A DNA stretch of 22,761 bases, taken from assembly GCF_000090795.2 (NCBI RefSeq), contig NW_003546300.1:309123-331883 (forward strand), given 5' to 3'. Both the position numbers and the translations under genes were made by a program. Source of the stretch: Amphimedon queenslandica (Eukaryota > Porifera > Demospongiae > Haplosclerida > Niphatidae). Positions 9,534 to 18,850 of the stretch are shown piece after piece. Each line of letters starts with the position of its first letter. The stretch's first letter is position 1. The notes beneath the pieces were generated by a model, which was given only the letters and a program-made list of their open reading frames with translations, ran no database searches and was not told where the DNA came from.

Positions 9534-10440
9534 TAGTAGAGTATAAAGAGATTTGAAACCACTGTTCCCGATAGGAAATGCTAGTTGTCAATACTGTATT
9601 GTTTTTAAAATTGATTTCTATTTAAAGAGATAAAACTATTGAAAAACACAAGAAAAAGGAGGGATAAAGCAAGGATGTTGCACTTTCCCGGTATTTTTTT
9701 ATTGTTTCTTGACTTTTATGTTGACAAACATGATTTCTTATCATTATTTTGATAATGAAAAAGCATCTTACTTTTGCTTGATGAGGTGGATCCCAAAAGA
9801 AGTGCTGCATTAGTGTCAAGAGACTATCTGATAATTATGATGCCTAAATGGTAGGAAATGAAGCTTTATTTACTTATACAGTGAAGTGAAGATACCGTTA
9901 TACCTTGTTGCCCTCAACTTGTGGATGATGTATATATATATATGAAGTTTCAGGGCTGAAGCATGTGTTGTGATTGAGTTAAGGGTACAAAACAAAACTA
10001 GTTTTTAGAACAGTTTTTAGCTCATAACTTTTCAAAACTACATTGTTTTTCTTTAAAAACTTAATGATGCCCTCCAGTTTGACATGGTTTATTTGTTTAT
10101 AAATCTTACAGTCAAATTTATCAACAACCTTTCAAGTAAGAGGTACAAAACTGAAATCCGGTGGATGATAACTTCAAGCAGGAGAATTCGCGACAATTAA
10201 ACACCCTTGTTTAGTTGCAATGGACAAAAACTACACATCAATGAATAGAGTACGTCTTAAACTTTACAGGTAGATCATAAAAACAGCTACCTCTGGCAAT
10301 CATCTAGATTTGCAAACACCAAAGCAAAAGACTCTTCCTTCATTTTGTTTATTTGTGGGAGCAACTTGCATACGTTGCTAGGATACGCATCATCTACGTG
10401 TAATAATTCCTGTGGTTTCCAATCCCTTTATACTCTACTA
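9534..10440. mobile_element. Non-autonomous TA-flanked DNA transposon with 27-bp terminal inverted repeats, inside gag
   Basis: The left terminus 9536-9562 and the reverse complement of 10412-10438 agree at 25 of 27 positions. Both start GTAGAGTATAAAG and end GAAACCAC. A TA flanks each end (9534-9535 and 10439-10440), consistent with a TA target duplication as in Tc1/mariner-type elements. The element is about 907 bp counting both TAs. Short minus-strand frames at 9622-9819 and around 10330-10370 are not recognisable, so it probably carries no transposase. It separates the gag core from the first gag zinc-binding segment. The gag frame also shifts by one base and gains a TAA (10442-10444) next to the right end. 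Confidence 0.75.
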
Positions 10441-11301
10441 TTTATGGCTCTGATTTGAAGTGCTTCCTGTTAGGTGTAGATACTTCTGATGCTTGAGGTC
10501 TATGATCAAGAAATTCCAACAGCACTTCATAGTGTGGAACATCATTCTGCGACAGTGAGTGACGCTGCCCCTCAAACACAGTGTTCGAATCCAGTTTCAA
10601 TTCAATAAGTGATGTGGTTGATGATGGTGATGGCTCTTCCTCCATAGACTTCAGTGCACTGGTATGCTGCTGTATGATGTCATGTAGGCGTCATAGCTCT
10701 CGGCCGGTGCCATCACGAATAGGTGGAGCATTCAGTATCATCTTCACATGTGTTTGATGAAGTCACCAAGGATGATCATAACAAGATATCAGACTCTCCA
10801 CTGCCTCACTATACTGCTCACCTGTTTGTGAGAGACCTTCTATAGTTCTATCAACAAGTTTCTCAGCTATAGAAAGATTAGTGTGATTATGAACACAATC
10901 AGTGAACAGTTCCCCAAACTGTCTCCAAGGATGTATGTCTCCATCAAATGGCACTTTGATAGTCTAAAACCTGAACCTCTGCCTTCCTTATCAGTTGAAC
11001 TAGTTTCAGTACTGTAAGATTCAGCATGATCATGAATAGTCTTCACTTGTCTCCTTATTTGAGGCAAACACTGAAATAGCATTGATTCTACGTGAGTGTT
11101 AGCTGTTGGTTTATCCTTAACATCATTCTCGTCTTCAAAATGCAAGAGTTGATCATGGATTGCAGCTAGCTTTGATTTGCACTCCATCAACTGTACTTCA
11201 TACTGTTCAAGTAGTGAGATGTCGTCATGATCTTCTGGTAAGGATTTAATGGCATCTGTTCCTGTAGTTGTTGTTCTTTCCAAATTATTCAACTTACAAG
11301 T
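10441..11301 (-). pseudogene. BEL/Pao gag core (DUF1759-like)
   Basis: The minus strand holds a helical N-terminal part (ISLLEQYEVQLMECKSKLAA, about 11170-11230), then PFDGDIHPWRQFGELFTDCV (about 10890-10955), SIAEKLV, then TIEGLSQTGEQYSEAVESLI (about 10785-10850), and ASEVSTPNRKHFKSEP at the end. The P-x-F-D-G-D-x-x-x-W-x-x-F motif marks the DUF1759 gag domain of BEL/Pao elements. Gag forms the particle in which reverse transcription occurs. Frameshifts lie near 10840-10870 and 10955-10965, with further ones between 10645 and 10765. The upstream end abuts the MITE at 11302-11765. Confidence 0.82.
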
Positions 11302-11765
11302 TACGGTAATTCTTCTAAAATTTCACACCTCTTATTTCGAAAATAAATAATTTTTAAGCACTTTCATTTCCAAATTAATTCTAATTATTTGTTTTGTAAA
11401 TTATGATGCAAATTCTTCTAATTTCGCTATTTCCCCCAATTTCGACAATCGACAGCATTATAACACATGGACCTGTGCTGGAAGAGGCCAAAAATCATAT
11501 CTAACTCACAGCATAGACTGGAGCAGCACTCCGCTGGACAGATGACTGCCATTACTAGGCCTAAGTTCAAGAGTCCAATTGTATTAGTCAAGCAACATAG
11601 AAGCATCTACAGACTTATATCTTGTACAAACATGCATCTTAGTGCCTCCTATTTCGTCATAATTAATTGCTAGTTGGCCATAAAGGCTTAGTTCACTCTA
11701 ATTATTCGTTTTCAAAATTTATTTATCAAAAGTGACTGTGGCAAATTTTTAGAAGAATTACGGTA
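11302..11765. mobile_element. MITE with TA target duplication and terminal inverted repeats, inside gag
   Basis: Left TA-CGGTAATTCTTCTAAAA (11302 on) and right TTTTAGAAGAATTACGG-TA (ending at 11765) are inverted repeats with one mismatch in 17. Similarity continues more loosely for about 60 bp inward. The element is about 464 bp including both TA copies and holds no recognisable gene. Deleting it together with one TA continues the gag reading frame exactly across the site, which supports insertion into a once-intact gag. The TA duplication and short length fit a Tc1/mariner-type MITE. Confidence 0.8.
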
Positions 11766-12105
11766 GTAGCCTTTGACTTTCTACAGGTGAGGAACCTGTC
11801 CTACTGCAGCACAGTCGTTTGATACAGATGTTCAAGTCGTCTACAAGATCATCATGTCCATCCAGCACATCTTGCTTCCTTTCCAACAATTCTACTTCAT
11901 CGTCCTCCATCAAATCAACGAGTTCAGTTTGTTGGGTTTTGAAATAAGAGACAAGTGTCCTAAATTTCTGTGCATGCTCCTTCGCATGGTCTGCTGTACC
12001 AGGTTGATCTGGTGTATGTTGCAATTCCATGAGCCTCTTCTCAAGACAAGTAATAAATGAGCAAATGGTACCTCTACTTCTTCAAAACCTATTTAGTTTA
12101 GCCAT
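11766..12105 (-). pseudogene. BEL/Pao gag N-terminus
   Basis: The likely start codon is at 12105-12103 (MAKLNRF), followed after seven codons by an in-frame TGA at 12082-12084. Reading then continues open through TCLEKRLMELQHTPD, KFRTLVSYFKTQQTELVDLM and EVELLERKQDVLDG to the MITE boundary. The composition is helical and acidic, as in the N-terminal helical region of BEL/Pao gag proteins. The start is chosen because it lies just inside the 5' LTR and leads into the continuous frame. The early stop alone would abolish gag. Confidence 0.65.
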
Positions 12106-12442
12106 TAGTAGTTGAATGAACAAATGAAGATCCAAGAACTGTAGTTGTAGCAAGTGCCCAAAGCTAAACCAGTGAACGACGATTCGGAAGTTATCTGGCT
12201 CGGTGATGGAATAATGTATGACCTTAGATTTGGTAGAGAGATAATCAACAACAAATGATAAATGAAAGATGAAAGATGAAAAACAAAAATAAAAAAGTAT
12301 GTATAAAGAAAAGGACCAAAAAGCCAATCAAAGAACCAATAAAAACAACAAAAACAACAAACAACTAAACAACTACATAGATCAAATCGTTTCAATAGTA
12401 GAAAGAATTCTAGAATGCTCCAATGTAAAATATTCTACTGAG

Positions 12443-12455
12443 TTCTAGAACCTTC
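12443..12455. promoter_or_regulatory. Three-unit heat-shock-element-like motif in LTR B
   Basis: The sequence TTCTAGAACCTTC is a perfect three-unit alternating TTC-GAA-TTC array with two-base spacing, matching the known heat-shock factor consensus. The aligned site in LTR A (about 3952-3966) is degraded, with ATA in place of GAA. Function is inferred. Confidence 0.35.
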
Positions 12456-12474
12456 CAAATTCATAAAGAATAAT

Positions 12475-12487
12475 GAAGATTCCAGAT
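12475..12487. promoter_or_regulatory. Second heat-shock-element-like motif in LTR B
   Basis: GAA-GA-TTC-CA-GAT keeps the same spacing as 3992-4004 in the other LTR. With the three-unit site 20 bp away it makes a small cluster. Confidence 0.3.
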
Positions 12488-12683
12488 TAGAGCAGGATAA
12501 TAATATGTGATATTAAAAGATTAATGATTAGTGATGAGCAATTAAGCCAAATACTAGTTCCTATTCGTAACAAAGGCAAACACAGAAATTGCAGGGAGAA
12601 GGTGCTGGATATAAGTACGTGGCATGCACGCGCACCTAAATAATGTGATACCAAGGTTTGGTGCAAGTGCAACAAAATCTTAC

Positions 12684-12800
12684 CATACTTTTTTTCATAC
12701 ACATCATGATATGCAAATTCATGACCACATATATGTGGAAGACAGGTCAATGGCTCCAGTGTTTCATCCAAGGCTCCAAAAAATAGTATTGAAGGTCAGT
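12684..12800 (-). other. Possible exon, unrecognised
   Basis: The minus strand reads SILFFGALDETLEPLTCLPH and continues ICGHEFAYHDVYEKKY before a strong donor GTAAGA (GT at 12683-12682). I see no clear acceptor upstream: a TGA precedes the frame near 12800. Protein-like composition plus a good donor is the only evidence. It lies just outside the 5' LTR, so it may be remnant host or transposon sequence. Confidence 0.25.
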
Positions 12801-13860
12801 CACAATTCTTCTATTTGATCACATAATATTAGAAATTACATATCCATTTAGCAAGCAGCCGCACTAACAGACTGCTGTCAATGGGCTGCTCTTGGTATCA
12901 TTAATCATTGTCACTAGGTCACTAACAGACATTAGAACTGCACTAAGTGAAGTTAGTAAGATGCATAGTATTGACATGCCAAGTTTAAGTAGCCTCCCAT
13001 GTGAGGTACACACTTGGTACTAACAATGGACACAAGGAAAGCGTCATCATCCTCGCAACTAATCTTTTCTCTCATCTCTTTGTCATTCTCTACGTCATGC
13101 TACTACTCTCTTTTCAAACATGAAGGAGTTGTTTTGTATACTGTGTAATCTGTCAGTCAGTCACTTCACGTTAAGCTGATGGTTATTTCAGTGACTTAAA
13201 GTGAATTGAAACAGCATGCAGGTCAACTATGGCCAATAAACTTTGTACACAACTAGCATTGCTTCACCAGCACAGAAAACCTGCAAACATGTATATCTGT
13301 TACAGATACCTAGTGTTGTTATAACACCAAAGGGACAGCATATGTAATGGTATTAGTACTCTACATAGACAAACCAGTGTCACTACTGTTTAGACAAGTG
13401 ATTTGTTCCACTATTATTTTAAGAAAATACTTGATGCACAACAGTGTAACATCTAAAATGTTACACTCTTATCTCAAACAATGAACAAGAAATGAATAAA
13501 CTAAATTCATAATAACACAGTTCTGCAATTGTCATTAAAAATTAAACGGGCATTCATTTCTGTATTTACTTCTCCATTTTGCCATTTTTTGTCTATTTCT
13601 TTCTTTATTTCACTTTTGTCTTCTTTCTCCTCTAGAACCTTTGAATTTAAAATATATGCTGTTTCAGATCTGACCTACTGATCCGATTGAGCCCACAAAG
13701 CAACAGGTAAATTAAGTTAGGAGGGTACTTAGCACCATTCTCTTGTCGGGTCTCCATTACATACCTGCATCGCCACTTGCACAATAATGAAACATCAGTG
13801 CGATGAAAGGAGATCTTGACAAACAGTTTCTTGATATTTAGATCTCAGTTTTACCCATTC
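12801..13860. other. Unassigned AT-rich region
   Basis: No gene is recognised. It holds a perfect 9-bp stem hairpin (GTGTAACAT, loop CTAAA, ATGTTACAC) at 13444-13466 and a pyrimidine-rich tract at about 13560-13640. Both are probably incidental. Confidence 0.4.
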
Positions 13861-14200
13861 AGAGACATTGTTCATGGACCATCTATTGTTCATTGACGTA
13901 TCCTCAGAAACGACCCATTTTGCAGCAACCTCTTTATCCTTGTGTAGGATACTTTAAAAATGACAAACAGTACTTTTTCTTCAAAGGTTCCACCTCAGAT
14001 TCCTTGCGAGTGTCTTCCGCGAGAATCAAGTCAGGTTTAAAAGCAGCTGGGGTTTGATTTTTTTGTCAGCGGCGACACTTTCATTTACCATAGTTTGCGT
14101 TCTTCTAGCCTTCCTAGACAAAGATATTCATTGTCTCTTCTTAGGAAACTTGCTGAGGATTCAAAGAGATAAATTAACCAGTCTCCTTACTCTCGGCCAT
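13861..14200 (-). pseudogene. Possible decayed minus-strand gene, unrecognised
   Basis: An ATG in good context (AAAATGGCC, codon 14200-14198) opens a 7-codon frame, MAESKET, ending at a donor-like G|GTTAAT. Further on, MVNESVAADKKIKPQ (from 14091) runs into a neighbouring frame reading AFKPDLILAEDTRKESEVEP. A third stretch reads DKEVAAKWVVSEDTSMNNRW (about 13880-13950). Protein-like pieces in shifting frames suggest a degraded coding region, but I recognise no family. Confidence 0.25.
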
Positions 14201-14510
14201 TTTCGGCAAAACGTGCAAATGAATTGAGAACATGCACACTACACAACTTACGTGGGCGGGGATCATTGGATGTTAATGCCTAGGAAAAACAAAACAATAT
14301 ACGCATTCACTTCCAGTCTCAAGGCTAAAAATAGAGCACTCGGACTTTGGCCTCGTGATCTATTTGTAGCCATTCGACTGGAAGCTCGTGCATACAAATT
14401 AGATGTTACAATCAAAACCATATATGAACTATTATACTTCTTTCAGTACAACTTTGATCATTCTAGCTCTAGTTCTAGTTCTTTTACTGTTGATTTAAAA
14501 TATTAGTTCC
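14201..14510. other. Short region with an unrecognised 84-codon frame
   Basis: An 84-codon plus-strand frame spans 14252-14506 (starts MGGDHWMLMPRK, ends in a serine run made by AGTTCT-like repeats that spill into the minisatellite). The serine run reflects repeat DNA, and the rest matches nothing I know. CpGs around 14250 (GTGGGCGGGG) could mark a promoter facing the minus-strand ATG at 14200; this is speculative. Confidence 0.25.
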
Positions 14511-14830
14511 AGTACTAGTTCCCGTGCCACAAGAATTTTGAGTTATAGTTCAAGTATTAACAGATTTTGAGTTTTTAAATTTAGTATTAGTTCTAGTGCC
14601 ATTGGAATTTTGAGCTTTCGTTGCGCTATTACTTCTAGTACCGTACAAATTTCAAGTTTAGTTATAGTATTAGTTCTATTACCATACAAATTTGGAGTTT
14701 GAGTTTTAGTATTATTTCTAGTACCATGCAAATTTGCAGTTCTTGTTGTAGTACTGGTTTTCTACTTGATAGTCACAACATTTTAGTTCGAGTAATAGCT
14801 TAAGTTAAAAATCTTAGTTCTAGTATTAAT
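14511..14830. repeat. Degenerate 42-bp tandem repeat (minisatellite)
   Basis: Units begin with AGTATTAGTTCTAGTACC-like sequence followed by an A/T-rich half with AAATTTGGAGTTT-like sequence. Unit starts are near 14511, 14553, 14583, 14625, 14666, 14708, 14750 and 14791. Spacing is 41-42 bp except one shortened unit of 30 bp. Because 42 is a multiple of three, one minus-strand frame stays open for 62 codons (14543-14731) with a 14-residue periodicity. I read this as a consequence of the repeat, not a gene. Confidence 0.8.
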
Positions 14831-15283
14831 AATAAATGACATTCTGTTTAAAGAGGCCATTATTCACATATTTTTTGACAAAAATTAACATCAAAATAGT
14901 CATTTTCATGTTAGGTTATAATAGTACAGTATAGTAGCTTGATTACAAATAGTTTGTATTAATACGTAGAAAGGTTTCTTTCTACAAACGGCTATCTGTG
15001 AGACAATTACTTCTACCTTTGGTGACTTCACTACAAAACAGACCAATTAAAAATGTGTGGTTGACGCTGGGGTTGATGCATTATCACAGGCAACAGGATA
15101 CAATAACCAATAAGTATCGTTGACCCTTATTTAGAAATGTAACAGGTCTCCTTTTAATGTAGTGTACCTTGACTATACTTCTTTTTTCTTCTTACTTTTC
15201 TTTAGAAAGTGAAAATGTCACTACCTCAGTGATACTTTTTGTTTTAAGTAGCTGGGACACCAAAGGTAAGTGCTTAAAATGCT
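14831..15283. other. Unassigned AT-rich region
   Basis: I see no gene, repeat or recognisable signal in this stretch beyond a pyrimidine-rich tract near 15180-15205. Confidence 0.4.
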
Positions 15284-16110
15284 TCAGAGGTTGCTTTCCT
15301 TCACTTTTTGTAAGTTCTGGGTGTGTGGTGTCTTGAACTCATTGCCTATGTTTGCATCACTACTAAAATCTTGAACAATAAATTCCTTTAAAAAATTGTT
15401 TGCACAGCTTATTTGATTGTCATTTAGTCTTTTTCCATACGAAAGATGAAGAACAGCTGCAATGTAACTTGTGTTAAGATAAAATTCCTCTAAATTAAGT
15501 ACAAATGCAAATATTGTAATTCTAACACTTGCATCATTCGGATTTGACAACAGCTAGATTCAAATGTGTGATGTGCAGTAAAGATACAAAGGAAGGGCAT
15601 AGTCAATGGTGCACTACCTTTTAGGCTACTTCACTTGATACCAGGACCATCATTCACACTTTTGTGAATGAAGTCCATTATTTTGGGGAATGTAAGAACT
15701 TTGTCAGGAAGAGCCCTTACAGTTATGCCGCACTCAAATTTTAATCAAAGCAACAATGTCTACACAGATCATGTTATCGTCATGATATACCTTAACACCA
15801 AACAAAGTTGTTGCTTGTTAGTTAGACCAGTCTGTAACTTCATCTGCTATTACAGTTCAATAAGTTGCTTTCTTTATTTTAAAGACAATATTGCTACCTA
15901 CAACATCAAAGTCTGATTCTGAATGTGAGATATAGTGTACTTGGCATGTCCACTCGATTGTGCTAGATGATCCTTAAGTATAACATCTACTTCAATAAAA
16001 AATTGTAGTAAGACCAAGAAATTACCATTTTGTGCATCTAGAGCATGTTCAAGGCCATGAAAGGTGTCTTGATGATGCCGGCAAAAAATACTTTGTCATC
16101 GACAAAGCAC
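15284..16110 (-). pseudogene. hAT-type transposase pseudogene (DUF4371-like)
   Basis: On the minus strand: FHGLEHALDAQNGNFLVLLQ and FIEVDVILKDHLAQSS (about 15955-16060), then YTISHIQNQ, then IVFKIKKATY, then TVIADEVTDWSN (about 15817-15858). The N-GNF...L motif followed by a-DE-x-TD is the hallmark of the DUF4371 part of hAT-like transposases (ZMYM1/52-kDa-repressor type); the Asp of ADEVTD is the usual first catalytic position. Downstream are RALPDKVLTFPKIMDFIHKS (about 15655-15715) and LNLAVVKS (about 15540-15570). An 88-codon frame at 15284-15550 continues it but is not itself recognisable. Several stops and frameshifts are present. Zinc-finger and dimerisation ends were not found. Confidence 0.65.
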
Positions 16111-17160
16111 AATAGTCATAATTAAAAGGAGCTTCTGACAATTTGTAATGGCCCATTTTAGATAAATACAAACACTAGGCTGCTGATTGGTCATAACTAA
16201 TTAAAACTAATACATTTGTATGACAGTAAATCTCTGGATTCATGTTTCCTCATAATCTCTAGATCTTATTGAAATTAATGACAAGCTTTGTGACCAGTAC
16301 ACCAGGATCGCTAAAGTTTAGTAATGGCTTGAAAAACAATGAGCAAGGAGGACAAAATTCTCCATCATCTTGCTGTCTATATCACAAACAAATATACCTC
16401 TGAAGGCAACGATACTGAAAACTTCGCTTGCACAATACTTGAAGGAATTTATATTTGTTGTTTTGTTAATGACTCTTTTGGATCTTATACTGCAGGTGCT
16501 GGTAGTTTAAGCAATGACTCTTGAATTTCATTGAAAAGACTTGTGGATAATGCAGTACTGTAAGGTTTATTAAATCATAAATACTGTATCTGTTAATATT
16601 TACCTGCTCTTTTTCATTGTCTGTCTTTGAAAGTAAGTAATCACAGACACTTTATAAAGATGAAATGTCATAAACATTTCTGCAACAAAAAAATTACTTC
16701 ATTGCTAGTAGTATGTATTTAAAATGTCCAGCTGGGCTGGTGGGAATGCTGAAGCATCCTGAGAACCCCGCTGGGTTTGCTACTGGATCATCATCAAGAT
16801 ATATTAATGATTCCTCTTTGTGTGAGGCGCACTCAGCTTATGAAACACCAGTAACTAGTGTATTATGCCATTAATTTTATGCATATGTACGCAATATAGA
16901 TGACATTTTATGTACAATGTTTGTCCTTATCATAATGTTTTCAATGTTTTTATAGTCATCAAGAAACCAATATCAAAAGATAGCTGTGCATGCCAATTGC
17001 CTTTGTATTTTTGTCCGATGTTGTGCCACTTTCCAAAGCATGATCCACAGAAGTGGCAGTGTACAATGAAAGATGGGTTTCTCTTATGGGACCGTCAAAC
17101 ATGGTGTGAAAGATCTCCAATGAGAAAGTGTCCAAGTTGTCACAAATGTGCACTGGCATT
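16111..17160. other. Unassigned region
   Basis: Open frames at 16339-16524 (+, 61 codons), 16910-17287 (+, 125 codons) and 16959-17159 (-, 66 codons) are not recognisable, and the last two overlap in opposite directions. The minus-strand one (MPVHICDNLDTFSLEIFHTM and on) has the more protein-like composition but no family assignment. Bases 16725-16790 are locally GC-richer (CAGCTGGGCTGGTGGG). Confidence 0.3.
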
Positions 17161-17204
17161 GTTCATGGTACCGGTAATAATTGTTCGTGGTACCGGTAAT
17201 AATT
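17161..17204. repeat. 22-bp tandem duplication
   Basis: Two adjacent 22-bp copies, 17161-17182 and 17183-17204, differ at one position (CATGG against CGTGG). Both contain GGTACCGGTAATAATT. The near identity suggests a recent duplication. Confidence 0.85.
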
Positions 17205-17653
17205 TTTGGTGGTTGTTGCTAATGACCCTACAGCAGTGGATATTGTTTTCATTGCTGTGGAAGCACAATTTGCTGAGGGTTTATTGAAAGAATTTTTTCA
17301 CCTAGTATTGAATCAAATCTGTCTAATTGAAACTATTTTGTGCTCATTCTTTTTATTGTGTTATTATTCATGATGACTGGCTCTGCAGCCCTATCATTTC
17401 CATATTGCTGGGCATTTAATGGCGAGGTCACCGTTACTGGTAGTTCAGCACTACATTTTTGTCTGAATCACTACCTCAATATATACCACAATACACGTCT
17501 TAATATTCGAGGTGATAATTTTATTTTGGAAAAAGCCATAAATTTTGTTAGTATAAAATTTTGTGGTAAATGTGTGCTCAAGTGTTGCACAATGTGGCAC
17601 ATATCTATAGTTATTGCAGGATGAGCACCTTCCCTTGTGACATGTAGGTCACA
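17205..17653. other. Unassigned region upstream of the HIRAN-like fragment
   Basis: A plus-strand frame at 17340-17624 (94 codons, hydrophobic start) and an antisense frame at 17471-17662 overlap. Neither is recognised. Either could be non-coding. Confidence 0.3.
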
Positions 17654-18048
17654 GGTTATCATGTATACAAGGATATTTGGAATGCAGTTGAGGGAGAAGT
17701 TTTAGAATGGACTACAGAGACTATGTTATTCGCCACAATCCTTATGTAGTGGCTGTGCTGAAAAGTAATTATTATAGACAATCTACCTAGGAAAATGTTG
17801 ACTTTATGTTCTTTATTTCTTAGACAAAGTGGAGTGATCACATGTACCGCGAATGGTTCTCGTGAACCCTGAGCTGATTTACCACAGGAAGGATTGGAAA
17901 TTCCATGTGTCCTTACTATCACTACAAATGATGATGTCGTTCTACACACAAGCAAGATGCTACTGCAGCTGGCATCAAAGATCATTATAGATGACTCAAA
18001 AGTATATCTTCTGATAGCCCTACAAATGAAGAGGACAGGAAGAAGCTC
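17654..18048 (+). pseudogene. HIRAN-like domain pseudogene
   Basis: The frame opens after an AG (CACAG) with GYHVYKDIWNAVEGEVLE (17654 on). NPYVVAVLKS follows in the +2 frame (17737 on). The first frame then returns with DNLPRKMLTLCSLFLRQSG (from about 17777), ITCTANGSREP, a TGA at 17870-17872, and ADLPQEGLEIPCVLTITTND. The sequence E-x-N-P-Y-x-VAV-x-K, then a basic LPRK, then G-x-I-x-C, fits the HIRAN fold (DNA-end binding in HLTF/Rad5 proteins). The YHVYK-x-IW start and DLPQ-x-GLEIPC end recall stand-alone HIRAN-like proteins of sponges and cnidarians. Two compensating indels and one stop make it a pseudogene. The domain is otherwise complete, about 110 residues, with no other domain recognised around it. 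Confidence 0.55.
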
Positions 18049-18850
18049 TTATCACCTATAATAAAGATGCAAATAACAGAATCTTTTCTACCAGCTGATT
18101 GTGTGACTCAAAACAACCAGTGGATAAAATTCAATACCTTGGCTTTGACATAGACAACAATAACATTTTAAAAGAAAATTAGGAGTGGAATGATTTAATA
18201 ACGATGCGATCATCATATGATGCAGAAGCAGTTTCCTTTATTTAATGGATTCAGCTAAACATTCAAGTTATCTAGTATGAAGCATGCCACTGGTGAATCA
18301 ATTGCAAACTTTCCTCAAATAATTATGCCATTGCCGCTTAAATCACAGCATAACCCTTTCAACAATTGGATGTTAGCATGGTAGATAAGAGTATACGAAT
18401 TACTATATAAAGAGGTAGAGGAAGATACTATCTTTCTGATAGAAAGATAATTTAATGGAGATGTATTAAGTATCATATTATCTTCCATTTAAAAAAAGAA
18501 TGGTGTCAAAGACTATGGGTTGTTTGCTATTGCAAATGATGCCTTAGTGTTACTGACATCAAATTCATCAATGACGCATCTATTCAATCCAACAAAGTTA
18601 CACCATTTTGTGCCTTGCTTAGAGGTGTTCACTCCTATCGCAGTAGTGTATAACCACTGATGTTTTATAGGGAAAGTGTTCTTTTTTTGGTTAATTTTTG
18701 TTTAGTATTATTGTTATATGTACTATTATACATGTAAAATGTATCCAGTGTTTGTTGTCATTGTGTTAATTTTTAATGGGTAACAGTAAAAATAAGAGAT
18801 ACACATGAAGATAAAGGTAGACAAGAATAGCGAAAGTGAAGAATATAAAG
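18049..18850. other. Unassigned region with a short perfect hairpin
   Basis: Plus-strand pieces such as VDKIQYLGFDIDNNNIL (about 18120-18175) look protein-like but are surrounded by stops and not recognised. A perfect 9-bp stem with 3-nt loop lies at 18429-18449 (TATCTTTCT GAT AGAAAGATA). Confidence 0.3.

Larger units (their letters stand above)
3805..12553 (-). mobile_element. Decayed BEL/Pao-type LTR retrotransposon with four nested insertions
   Basis: All recognisable parts lie on the minus strand in the order expected for BEL/Pao: LTR-like repeat (about 12250-12553), gag, zinc-binding segments, protease, reverse transcriptase with YVDD, RNase H, integrase, LTR-like repeat (about 3805-4069). 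The gross length is about 8.75 kb. Removing the four insertions (about 2.6 kb) leaves roughly 6.2 kb, a plausible full-length size for this superfamily. The two LTR-like repeats are direct repeats but clearly diverged, and every reading frame carries stops and frameshifts, so the element is old and inactive. Exact LTR ends, primer-binding site, polypurine tract and target duplication could not be fixed by eye. No single open frame longer than about 140 codons survives. Confidence 0.85.
12250..12553 (-). repeat. LTR-like repeat B (5' LTR of the BEL/Pao element)
   Basis: This is the diverged partner of 3805-4069. It lies upstream (minus strand) of the gag start, where a 5' LTR belongs. The block 12407-12544 carries the shared landmarks. 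An A-rich low-complexity stretch (12250-12400) matches the A-rich left part of the other copy only loosely. A primer-binding site would lie between about 12106 and 12250. CCA occurs at about 12168-12170, but I cannot match a tRNA. Confidence 0.65.

Noticed and set aside
9929-9944. TATATATA run as a promoter
   Set aside because: A short AT dinucleotide run in AT-rich DNA with no gene start nearby.
12082-12395. Two overlapping hydrophobic minus-strand frames
   Set aside because: They arise from the low-complexity A-rich part of the LTR and its leader (Phe/Leu/Ser-rich); one of them runs into the gag start and stops at the early TGA.
13444-13466. Perfect 9-bp hairpin as a terminator or regulatory RNA
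   Set aside because: Short perfect hairpins recur by chance here (also 18429-18449 and 22212-22231), and there is no adjacent gene or U-tract logic in a eukaryotic context.
14543-14731. 62-codon minus-strand frame with 14-residue periodicity
   Set aside because: Explained by a 42-bp tandem repeat that keeps phase.
17659-17985. 108-codon minus-strand open frame
   Set aside because: It lies antisense to the HIRAN-like segment, whose plus-strand motifs are far more convincing.
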